From an uncultured Oscillospiraceae bacterium (GTDB taxonomy: Bacteria; Bacillota; Clostridia; Oscillospirales; Ruminococcaceae): 19,967 bases of DNA. A model generated the notes under the pieces. It was not told where the DNA came from. It saw nothing but the letters and a program-made list of their open reading frames with translations, and made no database searches. Where the stretch lies: NCBI GenBank assembly GCA_900543295.1, contig UQQY01000018.1, positions 1-19,967 of the forward strand, in the 5' to 3' direction. Shown here one piece after another: positions 1 to 7,256 of this stretch. Every line of letters starts with the position of its first letter. Position 1 is the stretch's first letter. Position numbers and translations under genes: made by a program.

Positions 1-39
1 ATTGAACTAATTAAGAAAACGAAAAAACTGCGAAAACAC

Positions 40-69
40 TTGACAGCCTTCTTCGGCGCATGTTATACT
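40..69 (+). promoter_or_regulatory. Strong sigma-A promoter with extended -10
   Basis: The -35 is a perfect TTGACA at 40-45 and the -10 is TATACT at 64-69. The spacer is 18 bp, and a TG at 61-62 makes an extended -10. Transcription would start near 76 and read into the DUF2325/DUF3793/flavodoxin genes. The left arm of a long inverted repeat begins inside the -10, so repression by a bound protein is likely. No gene is visible upstream of it in bases 1-39. Confidence 0.8.
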
Positions 70-108
70 ATGGCTATAGTTAGCAAAGGCTAACTATAGC
101 CATAGTAT
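65..108. repeat. Perfect 20-bp inverted repeat over the promoter (probable operator)
   Basis: The arm at 65-84 is the exact reverse complement of the arm at 89-108, with AAAG (85-88) between them. It starts in the -10 and runs past the expected transcription start, the usual place for a repressor site. The core halves GTTAG and CTAAC resemble half-sites of the DtxR/IdeR iron box. At 80-98, 13 of 19 bases match the classical DtxR consensus. The transcribed part could also fold as a hairpin in the 5' leader. Binding by a DtxR-family metalloregulator is inferred. Confidence 0.7.
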
Positions 109-144
109 TGTTGCAGCGTAAGCTGCTTTTTTAAAAAGCATGAG

Positions 145-163
145 TTAGTTTATACTAACCTAA
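145..163. promoter_or_regulatory. DtxR/IdeR-like iron box
   Basis: The 19 bases at 145-163 match the classical DtxR/IdeR operator (TTAGGTTAGGCTAACCTAA) at 16 of 19 positions when compared by eye. GTTAGT (144-149) and ACTAAC (154-159) form its dyad. It lies directly upstream of the ribosome binding site (164-170) of the first gene, about 70 bases after the predicted transcription start. It contains a TATACT hexamer at 151-156 that could be a second -10, but no good -35 precedes it. Iron-dependent repression is inferred from the motif and the gene content. Confidence 0.6.
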
Positions 164-174
164 AAGGAGAACTT

Positions 175-459
175 ATGAGCGTTGTCATCGTCGGCGGAAA
201 CGAATGTATGGAAGGACAATACTGCGAAATCTGCAAGCGCTGCGGCTGTAAAGCAAAAATCTTTACAAAGGAAAACGGCGCAATGAAGAAAAAACTGGGC
301 TGTCCGGATTTGTTGATTCTGTTTACCAAAACAGTCTCGCATAAAATGGTGATCGGCGCCGTGCAGGAGGCAAAGCGCAACAATATTCCGATCGCACGTG
401 TGCACTCAAGCAGCGCCGCCGCATTAAAAAGCGTGCTCAGCGAATACTGTGCGGGCTAA
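175..459 (+). CDS. DUF2325 family protein
   Basis: This 94-residue protein fits the DUF2325 family: a VVIVGGN start like a Rossmann-type loop, a central PDLLILFT strand, the KTVSHKM segment and a conserved HSSS (77-80). The family's biochemical function is not established. It has seven cysteines; Cys17, Cys20, Cys23 and Cys25 are close enough to bind a metal or Fe-S cluster, which is an inference. The ATG at 175 follows AAGGAGA at 164-170. It is the first gene of a three-gene + strand unit behind a strong promoter and an iron-box-like site, with DUF3793 starting 24 nt after its stop. The context suggests a role in iron limitation or redox metabolism. Confidence 0.85.
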   Translation: MSVVIVGGNECMEGQYCEICKRCGCKAKIFTKENGAMKKKLGCPDLLILFTKTVSHKMVIGAVQEAKRNNIPIARVHSSSAAALKSVLSEYCAG

Positions 460-483
460 TAAAATGAAAAAGGAGAATCGTCC

Positions 484-1035
484 ATGCTGGATCGTTTTCT
501 GATCGAACACTGCGCGCCGACGCTGGCTGGCGTCAAAACCGCCAATTTGTTCACCTGCCCTTTTTATTCGGATGAAGCGCTTTCCCGCCTTTTGCATGAA
601 CAAAACAGCTTACTGAACCGCTTCGGCGTTTCATTGGACGTTTTGCAGAAAAAAGGAGGACGGGCGCTTATTTATGTCTATCGTATTTGTTCCCTCTCTT
701 CCGATCTTTCCCGTTCAGAAGCCAGAGCTATCCTTCAGGATTACGGTTATGCGGATCTTTCTCCTGATGCCTGTTTGATCCGATTGAAGGAACGCTTTCG
801 TGAGCAGAACGGTTTTCCGCATGAAATCGGTCTGTTTCTCGGCTATCCGCCAAAGGATGTGAGCGGATTTATAAAAAACAGTGGACAGAATTATATGTGC
901 GCCGGCTGCTGGAAAGTATATGGCGACGTATGTACCGCGCAGCGCTGTTTTACCCGATATGCGCAGTGCCGCAAGCACTATATGCGGCAGTTTGCCTCCG
1001 GCAAAACGGTAGCGCAGCTCACCGTCGCGGTATAA
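484..1035 (+). CDS. DUF3793 family protein
   Basis: This 183-residue protein shows the DUF3793 pattern: an N-terminal ExxAPTLAGxKxANLF segment, then HEIGLFLGYPPxDVxGF (about 113-129), then a cysteine-containing CAGCWKVYGD segment (139-148). C-terminal cysteines at 139, 142, 150, 155 and 162 could ligate a metal or Fe-S cluster, but this is not proven for the family. It looks soluble, with no signal peptide or membrane segment. The ATG at 484 is preceded by AAAGGAGA. It lies 24 nt after DUF2325 and 71 nt before the flavodoxin, so the three genes are probably cotranscribed. No reaction can be assigned. Confidence 0.85.
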   Translation: MLDRFLIEHCAPTLAGVKTANLFTCPFYSDEALSRLLHEQNSLLNRFGVSLDVLQKKGGRALIYVYRICSLSSDLSRSEARAILQDYGYADLSPDACLIRLKERFREQNGFPHEIGLFLGYPPKDVSGFIKNSGQNYMCAGCWKVYGDVCTAQRCFTRYAQCRKHYMRQFASGKTVAQLTVAV

Positions 1036-1106
1036 AGACAGATCTTTTTTTAAAAATAAGAGGTCAAAATCAGCCTACAGGCTTATCATTGAAAGGAGTT
1101 TTTATT

Positions 1107-1529
1107 ATGAGTAAAGTTGCAGTTGTTTATTGGAGCGGAACAGGCAATACGGAGACAATGGCGAACTGCGTTGCAGAGGGCGCTCAGGCTGGAGGAGCCG
1201 AGGCTTCCGTTATCCCTTCGTCAGCGTTTACAGCCAATGACATGGATACTTATGACGCAGTAGCCTTCGGATGCCCGTCCATGGGAAGCGAACAGCTTGA
1301 AGAAAGTGAGTTTGAGCCTATGTTCACCGATTGCGAAGTGAAGCTTAGCGGAAAACGCATTGCACTGTTCGGCTCCTACGGCTGGGGCGACGGCGAATGG
1401 ATGCGCATCTGGGAGGAAACCTGCCGCAATGATGGCGCGGAGCTCGTATGCGACAGTGTAATCTGCAACGACGCGCCGGATGACAACGCGCAGGAAGCCT
1501 GCCGTGCGCTTGGAAAAGCGCTTGCTTAA
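1107..1529 (+). CDS. Short-chain flavodoxin
   Basis: Flavodoxins carry FMN and transfer one electron at low potential, often replacing ferredoxin when iron is scarce. This 140-residue protein has the phosphate-binding loop SGTGNTE (about residues 10-16), the 60s loop CPSMGSEQLEE, and the GSYGWGDGEWM segment that stacks on the isoalloxazine ring. Length fits the short-chain class. The ATG at 1107 follows AAAGGAG (1092-1098); an upstream in-frame start at 897 would run through the end of DUF3793 and is unlikely. It is the last gene of the operon and is followed by a terminator. The iron-box-like sites upstream fit induction on iron starvation. Confidence 0.93.
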   Translation: MSKVAVVYWSGTGNTETMANCVAEGAQAGGAEASVIPSSAFTANDMDTYDAVAFGCPSMGSEQLEESEFEPMFTDCEVKLSGKRIALFGSYGWGDGEWMRIWEETCRNDGAELVCDSVICNDAPDDNAQEACRALGKALA

Positions 1530-1555
1530 CCTCTATACATACCATACCCGAAAGT

Positions 1556-1590
1556 AAAACCCAGACTGCATGAAGCGGTCTGGGTTTTAT
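1556..1590. terminator. Bidirectional rho-independent terminator
   Basis: AAAACCCAGAC (1556-1566) pairs with GTCTGGGTTTT (1578-1588), giving an 11-bp stem with an 11-base loop. The symmetrical A and T runs let it work on both strands. It separates the flavodoxin operon (+) from htpG (-), whose stop codon is 15 bases away. Confidence 0.85.
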
Positions 1591-1604
1591 ATAATGATTT
1601 GACT

Positions 1605-3488
1605 TTATTCCGCCATCAGAGCACAAATTCGATTGGAAAAGGCAACCGGATCCTCGACCGGCATTCCTTCAATCAAAAGCGCCTGATCGTAGAGCAGTGC
1701 AGCGTATTCTTTAAGCGTGTCCTTATCCTGTTCAAAAAGTGCCGTAAGCTTTTTGAACAACGGATGCGCCGCATTGAGTTCAAGCACGCGCTGCGCCTGT
1801 ACTTTATCTCCAGCCGGCATTGCGTTTAGGACCTTTTCCATTTCAATTGAAATGGCACCCTCTGAAGAAAGGCATACCGGATGCGACTTCAAACGGTTTG
1901 ATAACGTCACTGCCTTGACCTTGCCGGAAAGCGCTTCCGTTAGGAAAGAAAGCAGCTCCTTGTTGTCCTCCGTCTGCTTCTTCGCGTTTTCCTTTTCCTC
2001 GTCGGTACGCAGATCAAGATCGTCCGCCGAAACATTCTGGAAGGGCTTTTCGTCGTAATTCACGAGCATTTTAAGCGCGAACTCATCCACATTGTCGGTG
2101 AGATATAAAATCTCGTAGCCCTTATCGCGGACGGCCTCGGCCTGCGGCAGCATCGCAATACGCGCAGTCGATTCGCCGCATGCATAGTAAATCGCCTTCT
2201 GATCCTCCTTCATACGGGAGACGTACTCGGCAAGCGTAGTCGGATGATCGCCGTTTGAAGATGCGAACAGCACAAGATCCTTCAGCATATCTTTATGCGC
2301 GCCGTAATCCGCATACATACCGTATTTGAGCTGCAAGCCGAAGTTTTTAAAGAAGTCCTCGTATTTCTCGCGGTCATTCGCCAGCATATTTTCAAGCTCC
2401 GTCTTGATTTTCTTTTCCAGACGCGAAGCAATCAGTTTTAACTGCCGGTCATGCTGCAGCATCTCGCGCGAGATGTTCAGCGAAAGATCCTGCGAATCGA
2501 CCAACCCCCGGACAAAGCTGAAATAGTCTGGCAGCAAATCAGCGCACTTTTCCATAATCAGCACGCCGCTTGCATAAAGCTGCAATCCTCTTTCATAGTC
2601 TTTCGTGTAAAAATCGAACGGCGCTTTCGACGGAATAAACAGCAGGGCGTCGAAGGTCGCATTGCCTTCGGTACGCATCCGGATAACTTTCGCGGGATCC
2701 TGCCAGTCGAAAAACTTTTCCTTATAAAAGGCGTTGATCTCTTCGTCAGAGGTTTCGCTCTTTGATTTTTTCCAAATCGGCGTCATCGTATTAAGCGTTT
2801 CCACTTCGCGGTAGGATTCATAGTCGTTTTCGCTGCCCTCTTTTAAGCGCTGCTTTTCAACCTCCATACGGATCGGATAACGAATATAATCCGAATATTT
2901 TTTCACAAGACTGCGCAGCCGGTACTCGTCCAGAAATTCGCCGTACTTCTCATCCTCTGTATCTTCTTTCATGTGCAGCGTGATGACCGTACCGTGCGTT
3001 CCTTTTTCGCATGGCTCAACCATATATCCTTCCGCACCCTTTGAGTGCCAGCGCCATGCTTCATCACTGCCCCATGCGCGGCTTTCGACGGTCACATCAT
3101 CGCTCACCATAAAAGCGGAGTAAAAACCCACGCCGAACTGACCGATAATGTCGATCTCGTCGTCTTTTTCCTGTTCCTTTTTAAAATTCAGCGAGCCGCT
3201 TTTTGCAATCACACCCAAGTTGTTTTCCAGCTCTTCCTTTGTCATTCCGCAGCCGTTATCCATAATCGTAAGCGTGCGCTTATCCTTGTCCGGTATCAGC
3301 TCAATGGAAAAGTCACTGCGGTTTAAGCCCGTATCGCCGTCCTTTAACGTGCGGTAATAAAGCTTGTCAATCGCATCCGATGCGTTTGAGATCAGCTCTC
3401 GCAGAAAGATTTCGTGATGTGTGTAAATGGAATTGATCATCAGGTCGAGAAGCCGCTTGGATTCCGCCTTAAACTGTTTCATTGCCAT
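1605..3488 (-). CDS. htpG: Molecular chaperone HtpG (Hsp90)
   Basis: HtpG is the cytosolic bacterial Hsp90, an ATP-driven dimeric chaperone. The 627-residue length is normal. The N-terminal GHKL ATPase domain shows LRELISNASDAIDKL (about 29-43), the nucleotide-binding DNGCGM, and the lid motif GQFGVGFYSAFM. The middle domain has the NISREMLQ segment; the C-terminal dimerisation domain is complete. The ATG at 3488 follows AAAGAGG 9 nt upstream; a second ATG two codons later is possible. It is transcribed alone and convergent with the flavodoxin operon. A CIRCE element lies just upstream, so HrcA control is likely. Confidence 0.97.
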   Translation of the reverse strand: MAMKQFKAESKRLLDLMINSIYTHHEIFLRELISNASDAIDKLYYRTLKDGDTGLNRSDFSIELIPDKDKRTLTIMDNGCGMTKEELENNLGVIAKSGSLNFKKEQEKDDEIDIIGQFGVGFYSAFMVSDDVTVESRAWGSDEAWRWHSKGAEGYMVEPCEKGTHGTVITLHMKEDTEDEKYGEFLDEYRLRSLVKKYSDYIRYPIRMEVEKQRLKEGSENDYESYREVETLNTMTPIWKKSKSETSDEEINAFYKEKFFDWQDPAKVIRMRTEGNATFDALLFIPSKAPFDFYTKDYERGLQLYASGVLIMEKCADLLPDYFSFVRGLVDSQDLSLNISREMLQHDRQLKLIASRLEKKIKTELENMLANDREKYEDFFKNFGLQLKYGMYADYGAHKDMLKDLVLFASSNGDHPTTLAEYVSRMKEDQKAIYYACGESTARIAMLPQAEAVRDKGYEILYLTDNVDEFALKMLVNYDEKPFQNVSADDLDLRTDEEKENAKKQTEDNKELLSFLTEALSGKVKAVTLSNRLKSHPVCLSSEGAISIEMEKVLNAMPAGDKVQAQRVLELNAAHPLFKKLTALFEQDKDTLKEYAALLYDQALLIEGMPVEDPVAFSNRICALMAE

Positions 3489-3516
3489 GATGCAAAACCT
3501 CTTTGTACAATATATT

Positions 3517-3543
3517 TTAGCACTCTTCGTGCTTAAGTGCTAA
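3517..3543. promoter_or_regulatory. CIRCE element (HrcA operator) upstream of htpG
   Basis: TTAGCACTC (3517-3525), nine spacer bases, then AAGTGCTAA (3535-3543). This is the CIRCE consensus TTAGCACTC-N9-GAGTGCTAA with one mismatch in the right half. It lies 29-55 bases upstream of the htpG start. On the - strand a TACAAT hexamer (3548-3553) sits immediately before it, so the operator would cover the transcription start. HrcA repression of htpG is inferred; in Bacillus subtilis htpG is not a CIRCE gene. Confidence 0.85.
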
Positions 3544-3575
3544 ACACATTGTAGTACATACCACATGAAAAATCG

Positions 3576-3763
3576 TTATGAAATTGTAAACAAATCAACC
3601 GGATTGCCTGGATCGGCGCCTATCCTGTCTAATGCAAACAGGCGTATGGACCGGTTTACAATCGCCAGCGTGCAAGTTAAACCTGCAAATATCAATACAA
3701 CTGCTGTGATTCCTGCAATTTTTCCTTTGCTTTTCGGCGTTCACTTAAAAATTTGCTGGCCAT
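3576..3763 (-). pseudogene. Frameshifted partial paralogue of the adjacent membrane-anchored protein
   Basis: An ATG at 3763 lies 2 nt beyond the stop of the intact gene at 3766. It opens a short reading frame (MASKFLSERRKAKEK) that stops early. In the next frame the same DNA encodes KGKIAGITAVVLIFAGL and onward, almost the same membrane anchor as the intact gene, and runs to a stop at 3576. One missing A in the A-run near 3732-3735 would explain the break. After the shared anchor, the roughly 25 residues left do not resemble the intact protein. The shared DNA (3650-3728) has only two differences from 4221-4299, so the duplication looks recent. No ribosome binding site is evident. Confidence 0.6.
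3650..3728. repeat. 79-bp direct repeat, copy 1
   Basis: Bases 3650-3728 match 4221-4299 with two differences (3659 C against 4230 T; 3697 A against 4268 G), a constant offset of 571. On the - strand it encodes the membrane-anchor segment of the frameshifted paralogue. Recombination between the copies would delete most of the intact gene. Confidence 0.9.
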
Positions 3764-3765
3764 AA

Positions 3766-4305
3766 TTAAATATTGTTTAAAAACACTTCCACATTGTCCG
3801 CAGTCAGCATGCAGGCTGCACCGCACAGGAAATACCGTTCAATGGACTCGCCGTTCGTCGGATCAACAGAATAAAAACGCAGGATATTCTGGTCCGGATA
3901 GGACTCTACCGTAATCCACCTTGCATTTGGCGTCGCTTCTCCATTCTTTTTGTCCTGCACGAAAAAGCCGACACAAGCGGGAGAAACACTATCTTTCTCC
4001 TGAAATACTTTTTCTGCCGCTTCTTGATCTACTGGAAGCAAAGCGTTCTCAGAAAATGCAGAAATCATCACCTGTCCAATTGGAGCAGAAGATGTACAGG
4101 CATATTCAAAAATTTTGTCCGGTTCTTGCATAACTGCGGCTCGGGTGACACCAAATCGCTGAAGCCGCACTTCTTGTACTTGAGAAGGTTTAACAGAAAA
4201 AATCTCCGCAGCAGACCTTAACCGGTTTATAATCGCCAGCGTGCAAGTTAAACCTGCAAATATCAATGCAACTGCTGTGATTCCTGCAATTTTTCCTTTT
4301 CTCAT
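3766..4305 (-). CDS. Membrane-anchored protein of unknown function
   Basis: I do not recognise this 179-residue protein. It starts MRKGKIAG and has one hydrophobic segment (about residues 7-26) that looks like an uncleaved membrane anchor or a signal peptide. The LTC in this segment lacks the small residue before Cys expected of a lipobox. The remaining roughly 150 residues are polar and presumably extracytoplasmic, with no repeats or catalytic motif I can name. The ATG at 4305 has a weak upstream GGTAGAGA. It stands alone between htpG and the ABC-F gene, with a frameshifted relative of its first 30 residues 2 nt downstream. A secreted or envelope role is inferred only from the anchor. Confidence 0.65.
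   Translation of the reverse strand: MRKGKIAGITAVALIFAGLTCTLAIINRLRSAAEIFSVKPSQVQEVRLQRFGVTRAAVMQEPDKIFEYACTSSAPIGQVMISAFSENALLPVDQEAAEKVFQEKDSVSPACVGFFVQDKKNGEATPNARWITVESYPDQNILRFYSVDPTNGESIERYFLCGAACMLTADNVEVFLNNI
4221..4299. repeat. 79-bp direct repeat, copy 2
   Basis: This is the second copy of the 79-bp repeat, 77 of 79 bases identical to 3650-3728. It covers the membrane-anchor codons at the 5' end of the intact gene, starting just after its first two codons. Confidence 0.9.
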
Positions 4306-4446
4306 TCTCTACCACCCCACATAAAATGCATATACTTTGTCAGACGACGACCTTTCATTTCATAATTCCAACAGTAATTGATACCGTCGCATATAATACG
4401 TTTAAAAGACTCAAAACGCGTCAGCTCAATTTGTAACATTTCTATG

Positions 4447-4489
4447 AATAAGGCGCGGGCTGTCCAGATTGACCAGTCCGCGCCTTATT
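4447..4489. terminator. Probable terminator of the ABC-F gene
   Basis: AATAAGGCGCGG (4447-4458) is the exact complement of 4478-4489. The stem continues for four more pairs including one G-U, giving 16 pairs and an 11-base loop. It lies 21 bases beyond the ABC-F stop codon on the - strand. The T run is short (TTATT), so it is less certain than the other terminators. The stretch 4306-4446 between it and the neighbouring gene holds nothing else I can name. Confidence 0.65.
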
Positions 4490-4509
4490 CCGCTTATATT
4501 TTTATTCCA

Positions 4510-6111
4510 TCACAATACAATATGTCCGCCCTTGCTTTGAACATAGTCCTCATAGTCTGAGAATTTATCCACAATGCCGTCCCTGTTCAGTTCAATAATC
4601 CGGTTGGCAATCGTCTGGATAAATTCATGATCGTGCGATGCAAACAGAATATTCCCTTTAAAGTCGCATAATCCGTTGTTGACCGCCGTAATGGATTCAA
4701 GATCCAGATGATCCGTCGGTCGGTCGAGCATCAGCACGTTCGAGCCGAACAGCATCATCCGCGAAAACATGCAGCGCACCTTTTCCCCGCCGGAAAGGAC
4801 GTTCACCGGCTTATATACATCGTCGCCGGAGAACAGCATCCTCCCTAAGAAACCGCGGAGATACGTTTCCGTCTCATCGGTGGAATACTGTCTGAGCCAG
4901 TCGATAATCGTCTGCGTATTGCCGTCAAAATAGGCGGAATTATCGTTCGGAAAATAGCTCTGCGTGGTGGAAACGCCCCATTTATAGCTGCCCTCGTCCG
5001 GATCAAGCTCCCCTGCAAGGATTTGGAACAGCGTGGTTGCCGCCAGCGCGTTTTCTCCCACGAAAGCAATTTTATCTCCTTTCTTCACGATGAACGAGAC
5101 GTTATTTAAAACCTTTTCTCCGTCGATTGTCTTTGAAAGCCCCTCCACCGTGAGAATATCCTTGCCTGCCTCGCGGTCCATGGTAAACCCGATATACGGA
5201 TACCGCCGCGAGGAGGCGGGCATTTCCTCAGCCGAAAGCTTTTCAAGCAGCTTTCGGCGGGAGGTCGCCTGCTTGGATTTCGATTTATTTGCAGAAAAGC
5301 GCTCAATAAAGCTTTGCAGCTCCTTGATCTTTTCCTCATTTTTCTTGTTCTGAAGCTTCTGCATCCGCTGCATGAGCTGGCTGGACTGATACCAGAAATC
5401 GTAGTTGCCGACATACATTTTGATCTTCGTATAGTCAATATCAACCGTATGGGTGCAGACCGTGTTCAAAAAGTGACGGTCATGTGAAACGACGATAACC
5501 GTACCTGGATAATCCAGAATGAAATCCTCAAGCCACGCAATCGCCGCAAGATCCAGTTGGTTCGTCGGCTCGTCCAAAAGGATGATATCCGGATTGCCGA
5601 ATAAAGCCTGCGCCAAAAGCACCTTTACCTTTTCGTTGCCGGAAAGAGAACTCATCTGCGTGTAAAGCACGTCCTCTGAAAGTCCAAGCCCCTGTATAAG
5701 CTTCGAGGCGTCGGACTCCGCCTCCCAGCCGTTTCGTTCCGCAAATTCCGCTTCCAGCTCGCCCGCCAGAATACCGTCAGCCTCCATAAAATCCTCTTTG
5801 GCGTAAAGATCCTCCTTCTGCCGCATGATGTCGTAAAGACGGCGGTTGCCCATAATAACGGTATCAAGCACAGGATAGCTGTCAAAGGCATAGTGATCCT
5901 GCTTTAATACCGACAGACGAACCTCCGGCGGAATGATGACCTCTCCGGTCGAAGGTTCGAGCTCTCCGCACAAAATACGCAAAAAGGTGGATTTTCCCGC
6001 GCCGTTCGCTCCGATAATCCCGTAGCAGTTGCCGGGCAGAAATTTCAAGTTGACGCCTGAAAAAAGATTCGAACCGTCAAAGCTTAGACTTACGTCTGAC
6101 ACTGTAATCAT
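4510..6111 (-). CDS. ABC-F family ATPase (YbiT/YkpA-like), second site degenerate
   Basis: ABC-F proteins are soluble tandem ATPases that mostly act on ribosomes in translation or antibiotic protection. The first domain is complete: GANGAGKST, signature LSGNEK, Walker B and glutamate in LLDEPTNQLD, and the switch SHDRHF. A charged, lysine-rich linker of about 80 residues follows. In the second domain the P-loop reads GENALAATT, with Ala358 where Lys is expected, and Walker B reads LMLDRPTDHLD, with Arg464 in place of the catalytic Glu; LSGGEKVR and SHDHEF remain. I chose the ATG at 6111, because the TTG at 6120 is only 3 nt from GGAGG and relatives begin near MITVS. It is transcribed alone. 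The ribosomal role is from the family. Confidence 0.92.
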   Translation of the reverse strand: MITVSDVSLSFDGSNLFSGVNLKFLPGNCYGIIGANGAGKSTFLRILCGELEPSTGEVIIPPEVRLSVLKQDHYAFDSYPVLDTVIMGNRRLYDIMRQKEDLYAKEDFMEADGILAGELEAEFAERNGWEAESDASKLIQGLGLSEDVLYTQMSSLSGNEKVKVLLAQALFGNPDIILLDEPTNQLDLAAIAWLEDFILDYPGTVIVVSHDRHFLNTVCTHTVDIDYTKIKMYVGNYDFWYQSSQLMQRMQKLQNKKNEEKIKELQSFIERFSANKSKSKQATSRRKLLEKLSAEEMPASSRRYPYIGFTMDREAGKDILTVEGLSKTIDGEKVLNNVSFIVKKGDKIAFVGENALAATTLFQILAGELDPDEGSYKWGVSTTQSYFPNDNSAYFDGNTQTIIDWLRQYSTDETETYLRGFLGRMLFSGDDVYKPVNVLSGGEKVRCMFSRMMLFGSNVLMLDRPTDHLDLESITAVNNGLCDFKGNILFASHDHEFIQTIANRIIELNRDGIVDKFSDYEDYVQSKGGHIVL

Positions 6112-6257
6112 ATCTGACAAGATCCTCCGTTTTATTCTGGAAGTTTATATAAAGCGCTTCGGACATGCGGTCTAAAGCGCAATCTACCTCAGTATTATTA
6201 TAAGGGAAAGGAGTGCATCGCACAAGCGGCACACTGCACGATTTTCCGTGATTTTCG

Positions 6258-6286
6258 TTGCAAAAAATCTGTATATCTGCTATGAT
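6258..6286 (+). promoter_or_regulatory. Predicted promoter of the rRNA methyltransferase gene
   Basis: TTGCAA (6258-6263), a 17-bp spacer, then TATGAT (6281-6286) preceded by TGC, an extended -10. The -35 is a weak match. It lies 38 bases before the TTG start at 6324. The rest of 6121-6257 shows no gene. Confidence 0.55.
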
Positions 6287-6323
6287 GTATCGTAGAGGAT
6301 TATGAGAGAAAGGGTCGTTTTAC

Positions 6324-7190
6324 TTGCATTTTTGTTGTCCGGTCTGCGGTGGTTCCTTACAAAGAGAGCAAGGCTCGCTTCGCTGTCAGAAGGGACATTG
6401 CTACGATTTTGCACGCAGCGGATATGTAAATCTCCTGCCTTCAAACCGGAAGCATGCAAAACTGCCGGGCGATAACAAAGAGATGGTTGCGGCGCGCAGC
6501 CGCTTTTTGCAGGGCGGGTATTACGCGCCGCTTCAGCAGGCGCTCTGTGAGCAGGTTCGGCGCTTTATTCCGAAGCAGGGCGATCCTGTTCTGCTGGACG
6601 CGGGCTGCGGCGAGGGATACTATACCACCGCAGCCGCTTCTGCGGCCTATGAAAAGAATCCGTCGTGCACAGTGCTCGGCGTGGATATTTCTAAGTCGGC
6701 GCTGGCTCTTGCGGCAAAGCGGGAAAGGCGCGCGGAATTTGCTGTGGCAAGCGTTTTTTCCCTGCCGCTGCCGGATGAAAGCGTGGATGTGCTGACCGAG
6801 GTGTTCGCTCCCTTTTGCAGGGAGGAGTATCTTCGTGTGCTGAAAAAAGATGGGATTTTACTGGAAGTGATTCCTGCTGCAAGGCATCTTTTTGAACTGA
6901 AAGCGGTTCTGTACGACAGCCCATATGAAAACAGAGTAAAGCCCTATGACCTCGAAGATTTCTGTTTTTTAGGAAAAACAGAAGTGTCCGGAACAATCCG
7001 CGTCGCAAATCCGGCGGATATTCAGGCGCTTTTTGCCATGACGCCGTATGCCTACCGCACGCCGCCGGAAGCCGCAAAGCGATTATTTGCACTTTCCGCT
7101 CTGGAAACGGAAATATCGTTCGAAATTCTGGCTTACCGGGCAATAAAACAGCCAAAGCAAAAAGAAGACTGTTTTCGGCCATGCCGCTAA
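6324..7190 (+). CDS. rlmA: RlmA-type 23S rRNA (guanine-N1)-methyltransferase
   Basis: RlmA enzymes methylate N1 of a guanine in helix 35 of 23S rRNA using S-adenosylmethionine. The 288-residue protein begins with a zinc-finger pattern (CPVC near residue 5, then Cys and His in CQKGHCYD), followed by the family segment FARSGYVNLLPSNRKHAKLPGDNKEM split here as FARSGYVNLLP and GDNKEMVAARSRFL. The SAM-binding loop is LLDAGCGEGYYT (about 88-99), with GVDISKSAL next. It starts with TTG at 6324; AGAAAGGG (6306-6313) is the ribosome binding site and no suitable ATG is present. The neighbouring Fe-S gene starts 66 bases later, so cotranscription is possible. Which guanine (G745 or G748 type) cannot be told from sequence alone. 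Confidence 0.85.
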   Translation: MHFCCPVCGGSLQREQGSLRCQKGHCYDFARSGYVNLLPSNRKHAKLPGDNKEMVAARSRFLQGGYYAPLQQALCEQVRRFIPKQGDPVLLDAGCGEGYYTTAAASAAYEKNPSCTVLGVDISKSALALAAKRERRAEFAVASVFSLPLPDESVDVLTEVFAPFCREEYLRVLKKDGILLEVIPAARHLFELKAVLYDSPYENRVKPYDLEDFCFLGKTEVSGTIRVANPADIQALFAMTPYAYRTPPEAAKRLFALSALETEISFEILAYRAIKQPKQKEDCFRPCR

Positions 7191-7256
7191 AAAGAAGATA
7201 CGGCCATTCAAGTTGTTTTCATTTATAAGCATTAAATAAAACGGAGGAGATACATT

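Noticed and set aside
897..1106. N-terminal extension of the flavodoxin to an ATG at 897
   Set aside because: It would overlap DUF3793 and has no family similarity; the ATG at 1107 has a strong ribosome binding site and gives the normal flavodoxin start.
1036..1106. Small dyad AGCCT-AC-AGGCT before the flavodoxin
   Set aside because: Five-base arms are too short to call an operator or terminator, and genes continue in the same direction.
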